Of a stretch of DNA of 23,779 nt, positions 7,677-15,078 are shown piece by piece (the first letter of the stretch is position 1; the number at the start of each line of letters is the position of its first letter). The notes under the pieces are model-generated. The model had not been told where the DNA came from. It saw nothing but the letters and a program-made list of their open reading frames with translations, and ran no database searches. A program made the translations under genes and the position numbers. This stretch comes from DASQPA01 sp963757335. GTDB taxonomy: Bacteria; Acidobacteriota; Thermoanaerobaculia; Multivoradales; UBA5704. The stretch is from positions 1-23,779 of the forward strand of contig CAVWRJ010000022.1 in assembly GCA_963757335.1 (NCBI GenBank), written 5' to 3'.

Positions 7677-7705
7677 TTGATTCTCCCCGGGGGCGATGCT
7701 ATGCT
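7677..7705 (+). promoter_or_regulatory. Candidate sigma-70 promoter for the mglA-nrdR-hsp20-lon-thiL run
   Basis: TTGATT (7677-7682) and TATGCT (7700-7705) are separated by exactly 17 bases, each matching four of six consensus positions. They lie in the divergent gap between atuA and the GTPase gene. Transcription would begin near 7712, about 23 bases before the GTPase ATG. Confidence 0.5.
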
Positions 7706-7734
7706 GCCCGTCCCCGTCCAAGGTCCAGCAAGGT

Positions 7735-9063
7735 ATGGTTTTTTTCAACTACAGCACGATGCAGATGGCGGCCAAGGTCGTCTACTACGGCCCCGGTCTC
7801 TGCGGCAAGACGACCAATCTGCACTACATCTACGGCCATACCTCGGGCGATTCCCGGGGCGAGATGGTGTCCCTGGAGACCGAGACCGACCGGACCCTCT
7901 TCTTCGATCTCCTCCCCATCGACGTCGGCCAGATCGCCGGTTTCAACACCCGGATCCAGCTCTATACGGTCCCCGGGCAGGTCTTCTATAACACGACGCG
8001 GAAGCTGGTGCTCAAGGGGGTCGACGGGGTGGTCTTCGTCGCCGACTCGCAGCGCGCCATGCAGCAGGCCAACCTCGACTCGTTCAAAAATCTGGAAGAG
8101 AACCTGACGGAGATGGGCCTCTCCTCCGAGAGCCTGCCGCTCGTCCTCCAGTACAACAAGCGGGACTTGGCCGACATCTGCAGCGTCGACGAGATCAACC
8201 GTATCTTGAACCCCCATGGCTGGCCCCACTTCGAGGCCTCGGCGCTGACTGGCCAGGGGGTGTTCGAGACGCTCAAGGGGGTCTCCAAGCTGACCCTCCT
8301 GTCGCTCAAAAAGCGCCTCACCCGCGGCGGGGAGGGCTCGACGCCCACCACCCGCATGGCGCCTCCCCGGCCGGTTCCACCCCTCCCGGCGACGCCCGCC
8401 TCGGCGCCGGGAGCCGGAGCTCAGCCGGCGGCCGTGCCGCCAGTGCCACCCGTGGCCGTCCCCGTGGCGCCGCCAGTCCAGGCGACTCCAGCGGCATCGG
8501 CGACATCGACGGCATCGGCTGCGTCGGCGACATCGGCGACATCGGCGGCATCGGTGCCGGCGCCCCCTGCCGCGCCCCGGCTTTCGCCGGCGGCCCCAGC
8601 GGTCGGTATCGCCAACCCGACCGCCAACCCGGCACCGGCGCCGGCGCGAACCCCGCCGCTCCGTGGCCGCTCCTCGGTCGACGTCTTGGGCGAGCTCGAA
8701 AAGCTGCGCCGCGAGGCCATGCAGCCGTCCGGCGGCAGCGCTGCCGCTCCGGCGCCGCCCGCAGCGCCCCCGGCCCAGCCGAAGCAGACGCCGGTCCCGA
8801 CTCCGGCGGCGCCGGCCGCCGCTGCAACCAAGCCCGCGGTACCAGGGAAGAATGGCCGCGGCGAGCTGTCGCGGAACATCGAGCTGACCCTCAAACGGGT
8901 CGATTTCGAGCGCGCCCGCCGTATCCTCGTCAGCTTCCAGGTCGAGGACGACCAGAATCGGGTCATGGACTCGGTGCGCGATCTGCCGGTCGAGATCAAG
9001 GACGCCGCCAGCCTCGAAAAGCTCCTCCTGCGCCTGAACATCGCGCTCAACGCCAAAGAGTAA
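7735..9063 (+). CDS. MglA-type Ras-like GTPase with long Pro/Ala linker and C-terminal domain
   Basis: A 442-residue protein. Residues 1-200 are an MglA-type small GTPase: P-loop GPGLCGKTTN (19-28), the signature TVPGQVFYNTTRKLVLKGVDGVVFVADSQ region with TVPGQ at 78-82, NKRD at 141-144 and SALTGQGV. Free-standing Myxococcus MglA, a polarity and gliding GTPase, ends near 195 residues. Here a Pro/Ala/Ser linker (about 200-375) follows, then a charged C-terminal domain (about 375-442) with SRNIELTLKRVDFERARRILVSFQVED. ATG 7735 gives the canonical MglA start; AAGG at 7720-7723 may be the ribosome site. No mglB (GAP) gene is in the window. The next gene starts 10 bases on. It is likely a switch for cell polarity or a motility complex, by family analogy. 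Confidence 0.88.
   Translation: MVFFNYSTMQMAAKVVYYGPGLCGKTTNLHYIYGHTSGDSRGEMVSLETETDRTLFFDLLPIDVGQIAGFNTRIQLYTVPGQVFYNTTRKLVLKGVDGVVFVADSQRAMQQANLDSFKNLEENLTEMGLSSESLPLVLQYNKRDLADICSVDEINRILNPHGWPHFEASALTGQGVFETLKGVSKLTLLSLKKRLTRGGEGSTPTTRMAPPRPVPPLPATPASAPGAGAQPAAVPPVPPVAVPVAPPVQATPAASATSTASAASATSATSAASVPAPPAAPRLSPAAPAVGIANPTANPAPAPARTPPLRGRSSVDVLGELEKLRREAMQPSGGSAAAPAPPAAPPAQPKQTPVPTPAAPAAAATKPAVPGKNGRGELSRNIELTLKRVDFERARRILVSFQVEDDQNRVMDSVRDLPVEIKDAASLEKLLLRLNIALNAKE
8493..8556 (+). repeat. Low-complexity 9-base repeat encoding an Ala/Ser/Thr tract in the GTPase linker
   Basis: Imperfect copies of a 9-base GCGACATCG-type unit run through this stretch and encode alternating Ala-Ser-Ala-Thr residues. 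This is the only conspicuous in-gene tandem repeat of the window. It lies within the unstructured linker, so length change by slippage would be tolerated. Confidence 0.5.
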
Positions 9064-9073
9064 CCACCGCCCC

Positions 9074-9541
9074 GTGAAATGCCCCTTCTGCTCCGCCAAC
9101 CGGGACCGTGTGGTCGATTCCCGGGAGAGCCGTGACGGCGATACCATCCGCCGCCGCCGCGAATGCCTCTCCTGCGGCCGCCGCTTCACCTCCTACGAGC
9201 AGATCGAGGACATCCCCTACATGGTCGTCAAGCACGACGGCTCGCGGGAAGAGTTCAGCCGCAAGAAGCTCCTGGGCGGCCTGCTCAAGGCCTGCGAGAA
9301 GCGGCCGGTGGCGTTAAAGAAGCTCGAGGGGATCGTCGAGCAGACCGAGAACATGCTCCACGAGCGCGAGGACCGGGAGATCTCGACCCAGGAGATCGGC
9401 AGCTTCGTCATGGAACATCTGCGCGGGTTGGACCAGGTGGCCTATGTCCGCTTCGCCTCGGTCTACCGGCGTTTCGAGGACATCGACGCCTTTATGGACG
9501 TGCTCAAAACTCTGATTCACCCCACCAAAGAGGCAATCTGA
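9074..9541 (+). CDS. nrdR: Transcriptional repressor NrdR
   Basis: A 155-residue full-length NrdR, the regulator that senses ATP/dATP and represses ribonucleotide reductase genes. The zinc ribbon has Cys3, Cys6, Cys31 and Cys34 and the conserved VVDSRES and RRRECLSCGRRFTSYE motifs. The ATP-cone follows (about 49-139) with the VKHDGSREEFSRKKL and VAYVRFASVYRRFED patterns. The start is a GTG at 9074 giving MKCPFC, the invariant family start. It is 10 bases after the GTPase stop and 3 bases before hsp20, so part of the same transcription run. No ribonucleotide reductase gene and no obvious NrdR box is present in the window. Confidence 0.96.
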   Translation: MKCPFCSANRDRVVDSRESRDGDTIRRRRECLSCGRRFTSYEQIEDIPYMVVKHDGSREEFSRKKLLGGLLKACEKRPVALKKLEGIVEQTENMLHEREDREISTQEIGSFVMEHLRGLDQVAYVRFASVYRRFEDIDAFMDVLKTLIHPTKEAI

Positions 9542-9544
9542 GCG

Positions 9545-10006
9545 ATGGCTGGCAAGTACGCCTCCCCGTTCTTCGTCTCGCGTTTCCAGTCCGAGCTCGA
9601 CCGGCTGTTCCAGGAGGCTCTAGCGGTGGGCGACACCAGCCGGCCGGGGAGCGAGTGGCAGCCCGCGGTCGACATCGTCGAGACCCACGACGCGATCCTG
9701 ATCTTAGCCGAGGTCCCCGGCCTCGCTCTGGAGGACCTGAAGGTCGAGGTCAAGGGGACGCTCGTCACCCTCTCCGGCACCAAGTCGACCCCGCTCCCCT
9801 CCGCCCAACGGATTAAATTCCAGTGTGTCGAACGCGGCCACGGCCGCTTCGTGCGCGAGATCCCGCTCTTCTGGCCGGTCAACAGCCACGGCGGCACGGC
9901 GCGCTTGAAAGATGGGCTCCTGGAGATCGAATTTCCCAAGGTGGAGGAGAAGCGGCACGCGGCTCGTCGCTTGCATATTGAGGAAGATGGGGGAACCGAA
10001 GGATGA
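9545..10006 (+). CDS. Hsp20/alpha-crystallin family small heat-shock protein
   Basis: A 153-residue ATP-independent chaperone. The alpha-crystallin domain spans about 38-140: WQPAVDIVETHDAILILAEVPGL, then EDLKVEVKGTLVTLSG, and the closing ARLKDGLLEIEFPK box. The N-terminal arm (1-37) is short with an F-x-S-x-F-Q-x-E-L-D-R-L-F pattern common in bacterial sHsps. The C-terminal tail lacks a clean I-x-I motif (only LHI is seen), so oligomer assembly may differ. The gene overlaps lon by four bases (ATGA), which ties holding chaperone and protease to one transcript. The family is certain. Confidence 0.93.
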   Translation: MAGKYASPFFVSRFQSELDRLFQEALAVGDTSRPGSEWQPAVDIVETHDAILILAEVPGLALEDLKVEVKGTLVTLSGTKSTPLPSAQRIKFQCVERGHGRFVREIPLFWPVNSHGGTARLKDGLLEIEFPKVEEKRHAARRLHIEEDGGTEG

Positions 10007-12420
10007 GCAAGCCGCCGGGGGAGCAGCCCGAAGAGGCGATCAAGATCCCCGACGTACTGCCCGTGTTGCCACTCAAGGACACGGTGATTTTTCCTTACAT
10101 CATCCTGCCGCTCTCGGTGGGGCGCGACAAAAGCGTCCTGGCGGTCGACAGAGCGCTCGCCGAGAGCCGCGTCATCATGCTCGTGGCGCAGAAGGACGGC
10201 GCCAACGACAACCCGGGCGAGGCCGATCTCTACAGCGTCGGCACCGCGGCCGTCATCATGCGGATGTTGAAGCTCCCCGACGGCCGGATCCGCATTCTCG
10301 TCCAGGGCTTGGCGCGCGCCAAAGTCGAGCACATCAGCCAGATCGATCCCTACCTGCAGGCGAAGATCGAACGCATCGAGGAGCCGCCAGCGGGCGAGCG
10401 CAGCCTGGAGATCGAAGCCCTGGTGCGGAGCGTCAAGGAGAGCCTCGACCGCGCGGTGACGCTCGGCAAGGGGATCTCGCCCGAGGTGATGGTGATCGCC
10501 GCCAACCTGGAGGACGCCGGCCGCCTGGCCGACCTCGCGGCCTCCAATCTCGATTTGAAGCCCGAGGAGGCGCAGGGGATCCTGGAGACGATCCATCCGA
10601 TCGACCGCCTGAAGAAGGTGAGCGATCTCCTGGCGCGCGAGATCCAGGTGCTCACCATGCAGCAGGAGATCTCGTCCCAGGCGCGCGGCGAAATGGACCG
10701 GAGCCAGCGCGAGTATTTCCTCCGTCAGCAGTTGAAAGCCATCCAGCAGGAGCTGGGAGAAGGCGAGGAGCTGTCGGAGGAGATCGCCAATTACCGCAAG
10801 CTCGCCGAGGACAAAAAGCTTTCGGACGAGGCGAAAGAGGAGCTCAAGCGGCAGGTGAAAAGGCTCGAGCGGAGCCACCCGGAGAGCGCCGAGACGCAGA
10901 TCATCCGCACCTATCTGGACTGGTTGACGGCGCTCCCCTGGCAGACCTATTCCGACGACAACCTGGACCTCGATCACGCCCAGCAGGTCCTCGACGAGGA
11001 CCACTATGACTTGGAGAAGGTCAAGGAGCGCATCCTCGAATATCTGGCCGTCCGCAAGCTGAAAAAGGACACCCGCGGGCCCATCCTCTGCTTCGTCGGG
11101 CCGCCGGGCGTCGGCAAGACCTCGCTCGGGCGCTCGATCGCGCGCTCGCTCGGCCGCCAGTTCGTCCGCATCTCGCTGGGCGGCGTGCGCGACGAGGCCG
11201 AGGTCCGCGGCCACCGCCGTACCTACGTCGGTGCGCTCCCCGGACGGATCGTCCAGGGGATCCGCCAGGCCGGAATGAGCAATCCGGTGTTCGTCTTGGA
11301 CGAGATCGACAAGATCGGCGCCGACTACCGGGGCGACCCCTCCTCGGCGCTTTTGGAAGTGCTCGACCCGGAGCAGAATTTCAGTTTCGTCGATCACTAC
11401 CTCGGACTCGCCTACGATCTCTCGAAAGTGATGTTCATCGCCACGGCGAACCTCTTGGAACCTGTCCAGCCAGCCTTCCTCGATCGCATGGAGGTGATCC
11501 GGCTCTCCGGCTACACCGAGGAGGAGAAGCTCCGCATTGCCCGGACGCACCTCATCCCCAAGCAGGTAAAAGAGAACGGAATCGACGACACCCGCATCGA
11601 TTTCACCGACGACGGGATCAAGAGCATCATCTCCGGCTATACCAAGGAGGCGGGCCTCCGCAATCTGGAGCGTGAGCTCGCCGCCATCTGCCGCAAGGTC
11701 GCCGTCTCGGTGGCGCGGGGGGGCGAAGGCCAGACGGTGATCGATCCCGCCAAGGTCGAGGAGCTCCTGGGACCCAGAAAGCACTTCAGCGAAGAGCTGC
11801 TCGACCGCGACCGCGTGGGAGTGGCGACCGGCCTCGCCTGGACCGCGGTGGGCGGCGACCTCCTCTTCATCGAGGTCGTGGCGGTGCCCGGCAAGGGGCA
11901 GCTCCTCTTGACCGGGCAACTGGGTGACGTGATGAAGGAGTCTGCCCAGGCGGCGCTCTCCTACGCCCGCGCCTTTGCCGGCAGCAGCAACGGCCCGGGC
12001 CTCGCCGAGGACTACTTCGCGAAGCACGACATCCACGTCCACGTGCCGGCCGGCTCGATCCCCAAGGACGGCCCCTCGGCGGGGATCACGATCGGCACCG
12101 CCATTCTCTCGGTGATCACCAACCGGCCGATCAACCGGCGGGTCGCGATGACCGGCGAGATTACTCTCCGCGGTGACATCCTGCCCATCGGCGGCCTCAA
12201 GGAGAAGGTCCTGGCCGCCAAGCTCGCGGGCATTCACACGGTGATCGTCCCCAAGCTCAACCGGCGCGATCTGGTCGAGATTCCGGAGACGATCAAGAAG
12301 GATCTGGCCTTCCATTTCGTCGATCACATGGACGAGGTCCTGAAGATCGCCCTCCTCGAAGTCGATCTCCACGCCGCCGCCACCGCCGTAGAGACCGAAC
12401 GCCAGACCACCACGGTCTAA
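10003..12420 (+). CDS. lon: ATP-dependent Lon protease (LonA)
   Basis: A complete 805-residue LonA, the AAA+ serine protease that degrades misfolded and regulatory proteins in the cytoplasm. The N-terminal LAN domain (LPVLPLKDTVIFPYIILPL, about 19-200) is followed by the coiled-coil REYFLRQQLKAIQQELGE. Walker A is GPPGVGKTS (about 366-374) and Walker B VFVLDEIDKIG (about 429-439). The protease domain carries the KDGPSAG nucleophile Ser692 and Lys735 in GGLKEKVLAAK, 43 residues apart as in E. coli (679/722). The C-terminus has a short extra Thr/Glu-rich tail. It starts inside the hsp20 stop codon, and thiL begins 10 bases after its stop. A heat-shock regulatory element was not recognised. Confidence 0.97.
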   Translation: MSKPPGEQPEEAIKIPDVLPVLPLKDTVIFPYIILPLSVGRDKSVLAVDRALAESRVIMLVAQKDGANDNPGEADLYSVGTAAVIMRMLKLPDGRIRILVQGLARAKVEHISQIDPYLQAKIERIEEPPAGERSLEIEALVRSVKESLDRAVTLGKGISPEVMVIAANLEDAGRLADLAASNLDLKPEEAQGILETIHPIDRLKKVSDLLAREIQVLTMQQEISSQARGEMDRSQREYFLRQQLKAIQQELGEGEELSEEIANYRKLAEDKKLSDEAKEELKRQVKRLERSHPESAETQIIRTYLDWLTALPWQTYSDDNLDLDHAQQVLDEDHYDLEKVKERILEYLAVRKLKKDTRGPILCFVGPPGVGKTSLGRSIARSLGRQFVRISLGGVRDEAEVRGHRRTYVGALPGRIVQGIRQAGMSNPVFVLDEIDKIGADYRGDPSSALLEVLDPEQNFSFVDHYLGLAYDLSKVMFIATANLLEPVQPAFLDRMEVIRLSGYTEEEKLRIARTHLIPKQVKENGIDDTRIDFTDDGIKSIISGYTKEAGLRNLERELAAICRKVAVSVARGGEGQTVIDPAKVEELLGPRKHFSEELLDRDRVGVATGLAWTAVGGDLLFIEVVAVPGKGQLLLTGQLGDVMKESAQAALSYARAFAGSSNGPGLAEDYFAKHDIHVHVPAGSIPKDGPSAGITIGTAILSVITNRPINRRVAMTGEITLRGDILPIGGLKEKVLAAKLAGIHTVIVPKLNRRDLVEIPETIKKDLAFHFVDHMDEVLKIALLEVDLHAAATAVETERQTTTV

Positions 12421-12429
12421 GATCGGCTC

Positions 12430-13443
12430 TTGCAGACGAGCTCCGAGGACCGGCTGCTCTCCTGGCTCCGCCGCCAGATCGCGCACCAGTCGGGAGAGAC
12501 GCTTTTGGGCGACGACGCCGCCGTCCTCCCCGCACGCTCTTTCGCGATTACCGTCGACAGCCAGATCGCCGGCGTTCACTTCCCGGAAGATCTCCCCGCG
12601 CCCATGCTCGCTAAACGGCTCCTCGCCGTCAACCTCTCCGACCTGGCCGCCACCGGCGCCCAGCCGGCCTATGGCTTCCTCGCCCTCTCCGCCACGGAAG
12701 GTTTCGATCACCGGAGTTTCTTCAAAGCCTTTCTGGTCGCCTGCCGCAAGTTCGGGGTACGGCTCGCGGGGGGTGATCTGGCCCGCCAGCCAAGCGCGAC
12801 GACCGCCACTCTCACCCTCCTCGGCACGCGCCCGCGCGGCGGCCGCTTCCTGCGTCGCGCGGACGCCCGCGCCGGGGACGGGCTATGGCTCTCGGGCACC
12901 GTCGGCGAATCGGCCGCCGGGCGCTATGTGATCGCTGGCGGCACGCGATTCGACGGCAGAAAGGTTCTGCTTCCCGAAGCCCTGAACGTCCCCGGCCTCC
13001 AGGCGGCGGCGCGGCGGGCTGTCCGCCGCCATCTCCTGCCGGAGCCGCACTTGGCGATCGGCCGCTGGCTCGGCCGGCAGCCGCGCGCTGCGGCGATCGA
13101 TCTCTCGGACGGCCTCGCCCTCGATCTCTCAAGGCTCTGCAGGGAAAGCGGGGTGGGGGCCGAGGTGAACGCCGCGGAGTTGCCGCTTTCCCCTCGTTTT
13201 GAGGAGCTCTGCCGGGCGATCGATCGCGATCCGGAGAAGCTCGCCCTGGGCGGCGGAGAGGATTACGTCCTTCTGTTTACCCTCCCTCCCGGCCGGCGCC
13301 CGCCCGGAGATTCTCTCTGCAAGCGGATCGGCACGATCAATTGCGACCGCCGGCTCTGCCTCGTCCGCCGCGATCGGAGCGAGGATCTGCCGGTCCTCGG
13401 CTGGGATCACCTCGCTACTCCAGAAAAGAGCAAGACAGAATAA
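12430..13443 (+). CDS. thiL: Thiamine-monophosphate kinase
   Basis: A 337-residue ThiL, which phosphorylates thiamine monophosphate to the active diphosphate using ATP. Seen motifs are GDDAAVL (27-33, metal/ATP loop), TVDSQIAGVHF, AVNLSDLAATGAQP (about 66-79), LAGGDLARQ, IDLSDGLALDLSRL and GGEDYVLLF, which form the two halves of the AIR-synthase-like fold. The start is a TTG at 12430, 10 bases after lon; no in-frame ATG gives a full N-terminus. The GHxP-type segment after GDLA is weakly conserved. Thiamine genes are otherwise absent, so its place behind lon is operon packing rather than pathway clustering. Confidence 0.93.
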   Translation: MQTSSEDRLLSWLRRQIAHQSGETLLGDDAAVLPARSFAITVDSQIAGVHFPEDLPAPMLAKRLLAVNLSDLAATGAQPAYGFLALSATEGFDHRSFFKAFLVACRKFGVRLAGGDLARQPSATTATLTLLGTRPRGGRFLRRADARAGDGLWLSGTVGESAAGRYVIAGGTRFDGRKVLLPEALNVPGLQAAARRAVRRHLLPEPHLAIGRWLGRQPRAAAIDLSDGLALDLSRLCRESGVGAEVNAAELPLSPRFEELCRAIDRDPEKLALGGGEDYVLLFTLPPGRRPPGDSLCKRIGTINCDRRLCLVRRDRSEDLPVLGWDHLATPEKSKTE

Positions 13444-13446
13444 AAA

Positions 13447-13476
13447 AAGGCCCCGCCTCCGGAGAGGCGGGGCCTT
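13447..13476 (-). terminator. Strong intrinsic terminator of the double-HTH gene (possibly bidirectional)
   Basis: An 11-bp GC-rich stem (13449-13459 with 13464-13474, extended by two A-T pairs) closes a 4-base loop. Read on the minus strand it is followed by seven T, the classical Rho-independent form, 22 bases beyond the minus-strand stop codon. On the plus strand the hairpin also follows the thiL stop directly but lacks a T-tract. Confidence 0.88.
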
Positions 13477-13497
13477 CGAACGGCGATCGTTCGCTCT

Positions 13498-14382
13498 CTA
13501 ACGGAAGAGCTTCTGCAAGGTCTGGGCGAGACCGCGGAAACGCTTCTCGATCTCCTGCTGCGATTTTTCGATCGCCTTGATCCGCTGCGCGAGACCGCTC
13601 GTGTCACCCGAGGCGACAGCACGTCCACCGGCACCACGGCCAGCGGCGGCGCGGCCGCTGCCCGCGGGACGGCCGGGCTTGCGTCCGCCGCGACCGCTCT
13701 CCAGACGTAACTCGCGGAAAACGTCGACCGCCTGGGGATAGAAACGCCGCGCCCGGCCCTTGCCCTCGTGCGGCAGGCGATCGGAGTGCAGCCGCACGTA
13801 GCGCACCAGGGTCGGATAGGAAATCCCGGTCTGCTCGCTGATCTGGGTGAGAGTCATGAGATTGCCGGATTTTCCCGACGCTCCCGAAGTTCCCGTTCCG
13901 GCCGTTCCCTTGTTCTTGCTCTTGCTCCCGGGCGGGCGACCCCGGCGCGCCGCCGGCTTCTCCACGGCAGTCGGGGCGGCAGGGACCGTGGCGCGCTTGC
14001 CGGCCGGACGGCCGGGACGACGCGCGGGCCTTCCCGGACCACGGCCACGGGTGCCCTGGCTATCCGCGGCGGCCGCGGCCTTCCGGCCACTGCCGGTCGC
14101 CCGGCCCCGGCGAGCGGGCGTCCCGCTGGCAGCCGCGGCGGAAGCGTCCTTGCGCGGCCGGCCACGACGACCGATGTTCTCGTTACGAATCTCGTCGAAC
14201 ACCGGCAGCGCGCTCTCGGGATAGCGCTGTTTACGGCCGCTGCCGACAGAGGGGATGCGCCCCTGATAGAGCTTCTTGTAGCGCTGCAGCGTGGGCATCG
14301 AGATCCCGGTCTTCGACGATATGTCGGACAGGGTGAAGAGCTTGTCCTCGCCCGCCTCGCGCTGAGTATCGGCTTCAGCCAT
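13498..14382 (-). CDS. Double MerR-like HTH protein with interspersed AT-hooks
   Basis: A 294-residue, very basic protein of unusual build. Two clearly duplicated MerR-type winged-HTH units occupy about 15-67 (TLSDISSKTGISMPTLQRYKK) and 176-226 (TLTQISEQTGISYPTLVRYVR). They are joined by a flexible Ala/Gly/Lys/Arg-rich region with AT-hook cores GRP at about 74, 117, 124 and 148; another lies at about 237 after the second HTH. A C-terminal helix (about 263-294, AQRIKAIEKSQQEIEKRFRGL) looks like a coiled-coil for oligomerisation. No ligand-binding domain is seen. I chose ATG 14382 because AAGGA and AGGAGG stand just upstream; a TTG at 14415 is possible. It is likely a nucleoid-associated or architectural transcription factor bridging AT-rich sites. 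The name is descriptive; I know no characterised homologue. Confidence 0.88.
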   Translation of the reverse strand: MAEADTQREAGEDKLFTLSDISSKTGISMPTLQRYKKLYQGRIPSVGSGRKQRYPESALPVFDEIRNENIGRRGRPRKDASAAAASGTPARRGRATGSGRKAAAAADSQGTRGRGPGRPARRPGRPAGKRATVPAAPTAVEKPAARRGRPPGSKSKNKGTAGTGTSGASGKSGNLMTLTQISEQTGISYPTLVRYVRLHSDRLPHEGKGRARRFYPQAVDVFRELRLESGRGGRKPGRPAGSGRAAAGRGAGGRAVASGDTSGLAQRIKAIEKSQQEIEKRFRGLAQTLQKLFR

Positions 14383-14445
14383 TGATTTCCTTAGCCTCCT
14401 GTATGTTTGATCCAAATGGATTAGACGTCTTTCTGAGACGGGACC

Positions 14446-14474
14446 ATTATCAAAAAAGGGATGCGAAAAGTCAA
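14446..14474 (-). promoter_or_regulatory. Sigma-70 promoter of the double-HTH gene
   Basis: Read on the minus strand, TTGACT (14469-14474) and GATAAT (14446-14451) are separated by exactly 17 bases, five of six matches each to the consensus. The spacer is A/T-rich in an otherwise GC-rich region. It leaves a 5' leader of about 55 bases before the ATG at 14382. This is the best promoter seen in the window. Confidence 0.75.
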
Positions 14475-14551
14475 TAGTTCTCGTTCGTAGATGACAAAAA
14501 GACTAATGGCGGTCGGACTCGTCGATGCTTACGGAAGACTCGTTCCTGGCA

Positions 14552-14557
14552 TACAAT
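14552..14557 (+). promoter_or_regulatory. Possible -10 element of a leaderless fRMsr transcript
   Basis: TACAAT matches the -10 consensus at five of six positions and lies 7 bases before the ATG at 14565. A transcript would then begin at or within a base of the start codon. The -35 region is poor, so confidence is low. Confidence 0.35.
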
Positions 14558-14564
14558 CCACGCC

Positions 14565-15062
14565 ATGAACGCGGATCAGAAGAGGCATCTCTACGCTCAA
14601 ACCCTTCTGGAGCTCAAAAGCGTCCTCCTTGGGATCGATGACTCGATCACCGTGATGGCGACCGCCGCCGCCGTCCTCTTCGGCAAAATTCCCCATGCGA
14701 GTTGGGCCGGTTTCTATCGCGTGGTGGCGCCGCGGCTCCTCCGCGTCGGCCCCTACCAGGGCGGGATCGGTTGCCTGGAGATCCCGTTCGATCGCGGCGT
14801 CTGCGGCGCCGCCGCGCGGCTGCGACAGACGCAGGTGGTAGAAGACGTCAACGTATTTCCCGGCCACATCGCCTGCGACTCCGCGGCACGCTCGGAGATC
14901 GTGGTGCCGATCTACGGGCCGGCGGGCGACCTGGTCGCGGTTCTGGACGTCGACTCCCACGAGCCGGCGGCGTTCGGCGAGATCGAGCGCGAGTTCCTGG
15001 AAAAGGTCGCTCTCGAGCTCCGCCCCTGCCTGGGAGCCAACACCGCCGCCTGGAGCGTGTGA
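14565..15062 (+). CDS. Free methionine-(R)-sulfoxide reductase, GAF domain
   Basis: A 165-residue single-GAF protein of the fRMsr (MsrC) family, which reduces free L-methionine-R-sulfoxide with thioredoxin. The three catalytic cysteines are Cys70, Cys80 (GVCG) and Cys104 (HIACD). Their spacings of 10 and 24 match Cys84/94/118 of the E. coli enzyme. The motifs WAGFYR, GPYQG and SEIVVPI are also typical. It acts in the cytoplasm in oxidative-damage repair. There is no Shine-Dalgarno before the ATG; a TACAAT hexamer ends 7 bases upstream, so the message may be leaderless. The gene is convergent with the sigma-54 activator. Confidence 0.92.
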   Translation: MNADQKRHLYAQTLLELKSVLLGIDDSITVMATAAAVLFGKIPHASWAGFYRVVAPRLLRVGPYQGGIGCLEIPFDRGVCGAAARLRQTQVVEDVNVFPGHIACDSAARSEIVVPIYGPAGDLVAVLDVDSHEPAAFGEIEREFLEKVALELRPCLGANTAAWSV

Positions 15063-15078
15063 TCGCTCGAGCGATCAC
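15059..15078. repeat. Perfect 20-bp palindrome containing both convergent stop codons
   Basis: A perfect 20-base palindrome centred on TCGA. It contains the TGA of the fRMsr gene (15060-15062) and, on the other strand, the TGA of the sigma-54 activator gene (15075-15077). As RNA it gives an 8-bp stem with a 4-base loop in both directions, without a T-tract. Confidence 0.6.

Noticed and set aside
8493..8556. Short regular repeats resembling a CRISPR or satellite
   Set aside because: The period is 9 bases, the frame is coding and there are no spacers; it is a low-complexity protein linker.
9517..12711. Open frame of over 1000 codons on the minus strand
   Set aside because: It lies antisense to hsp20, lon and thiL, which have unmistakable motifs. 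Long antisense frames are expected at this GC content and codon bias.
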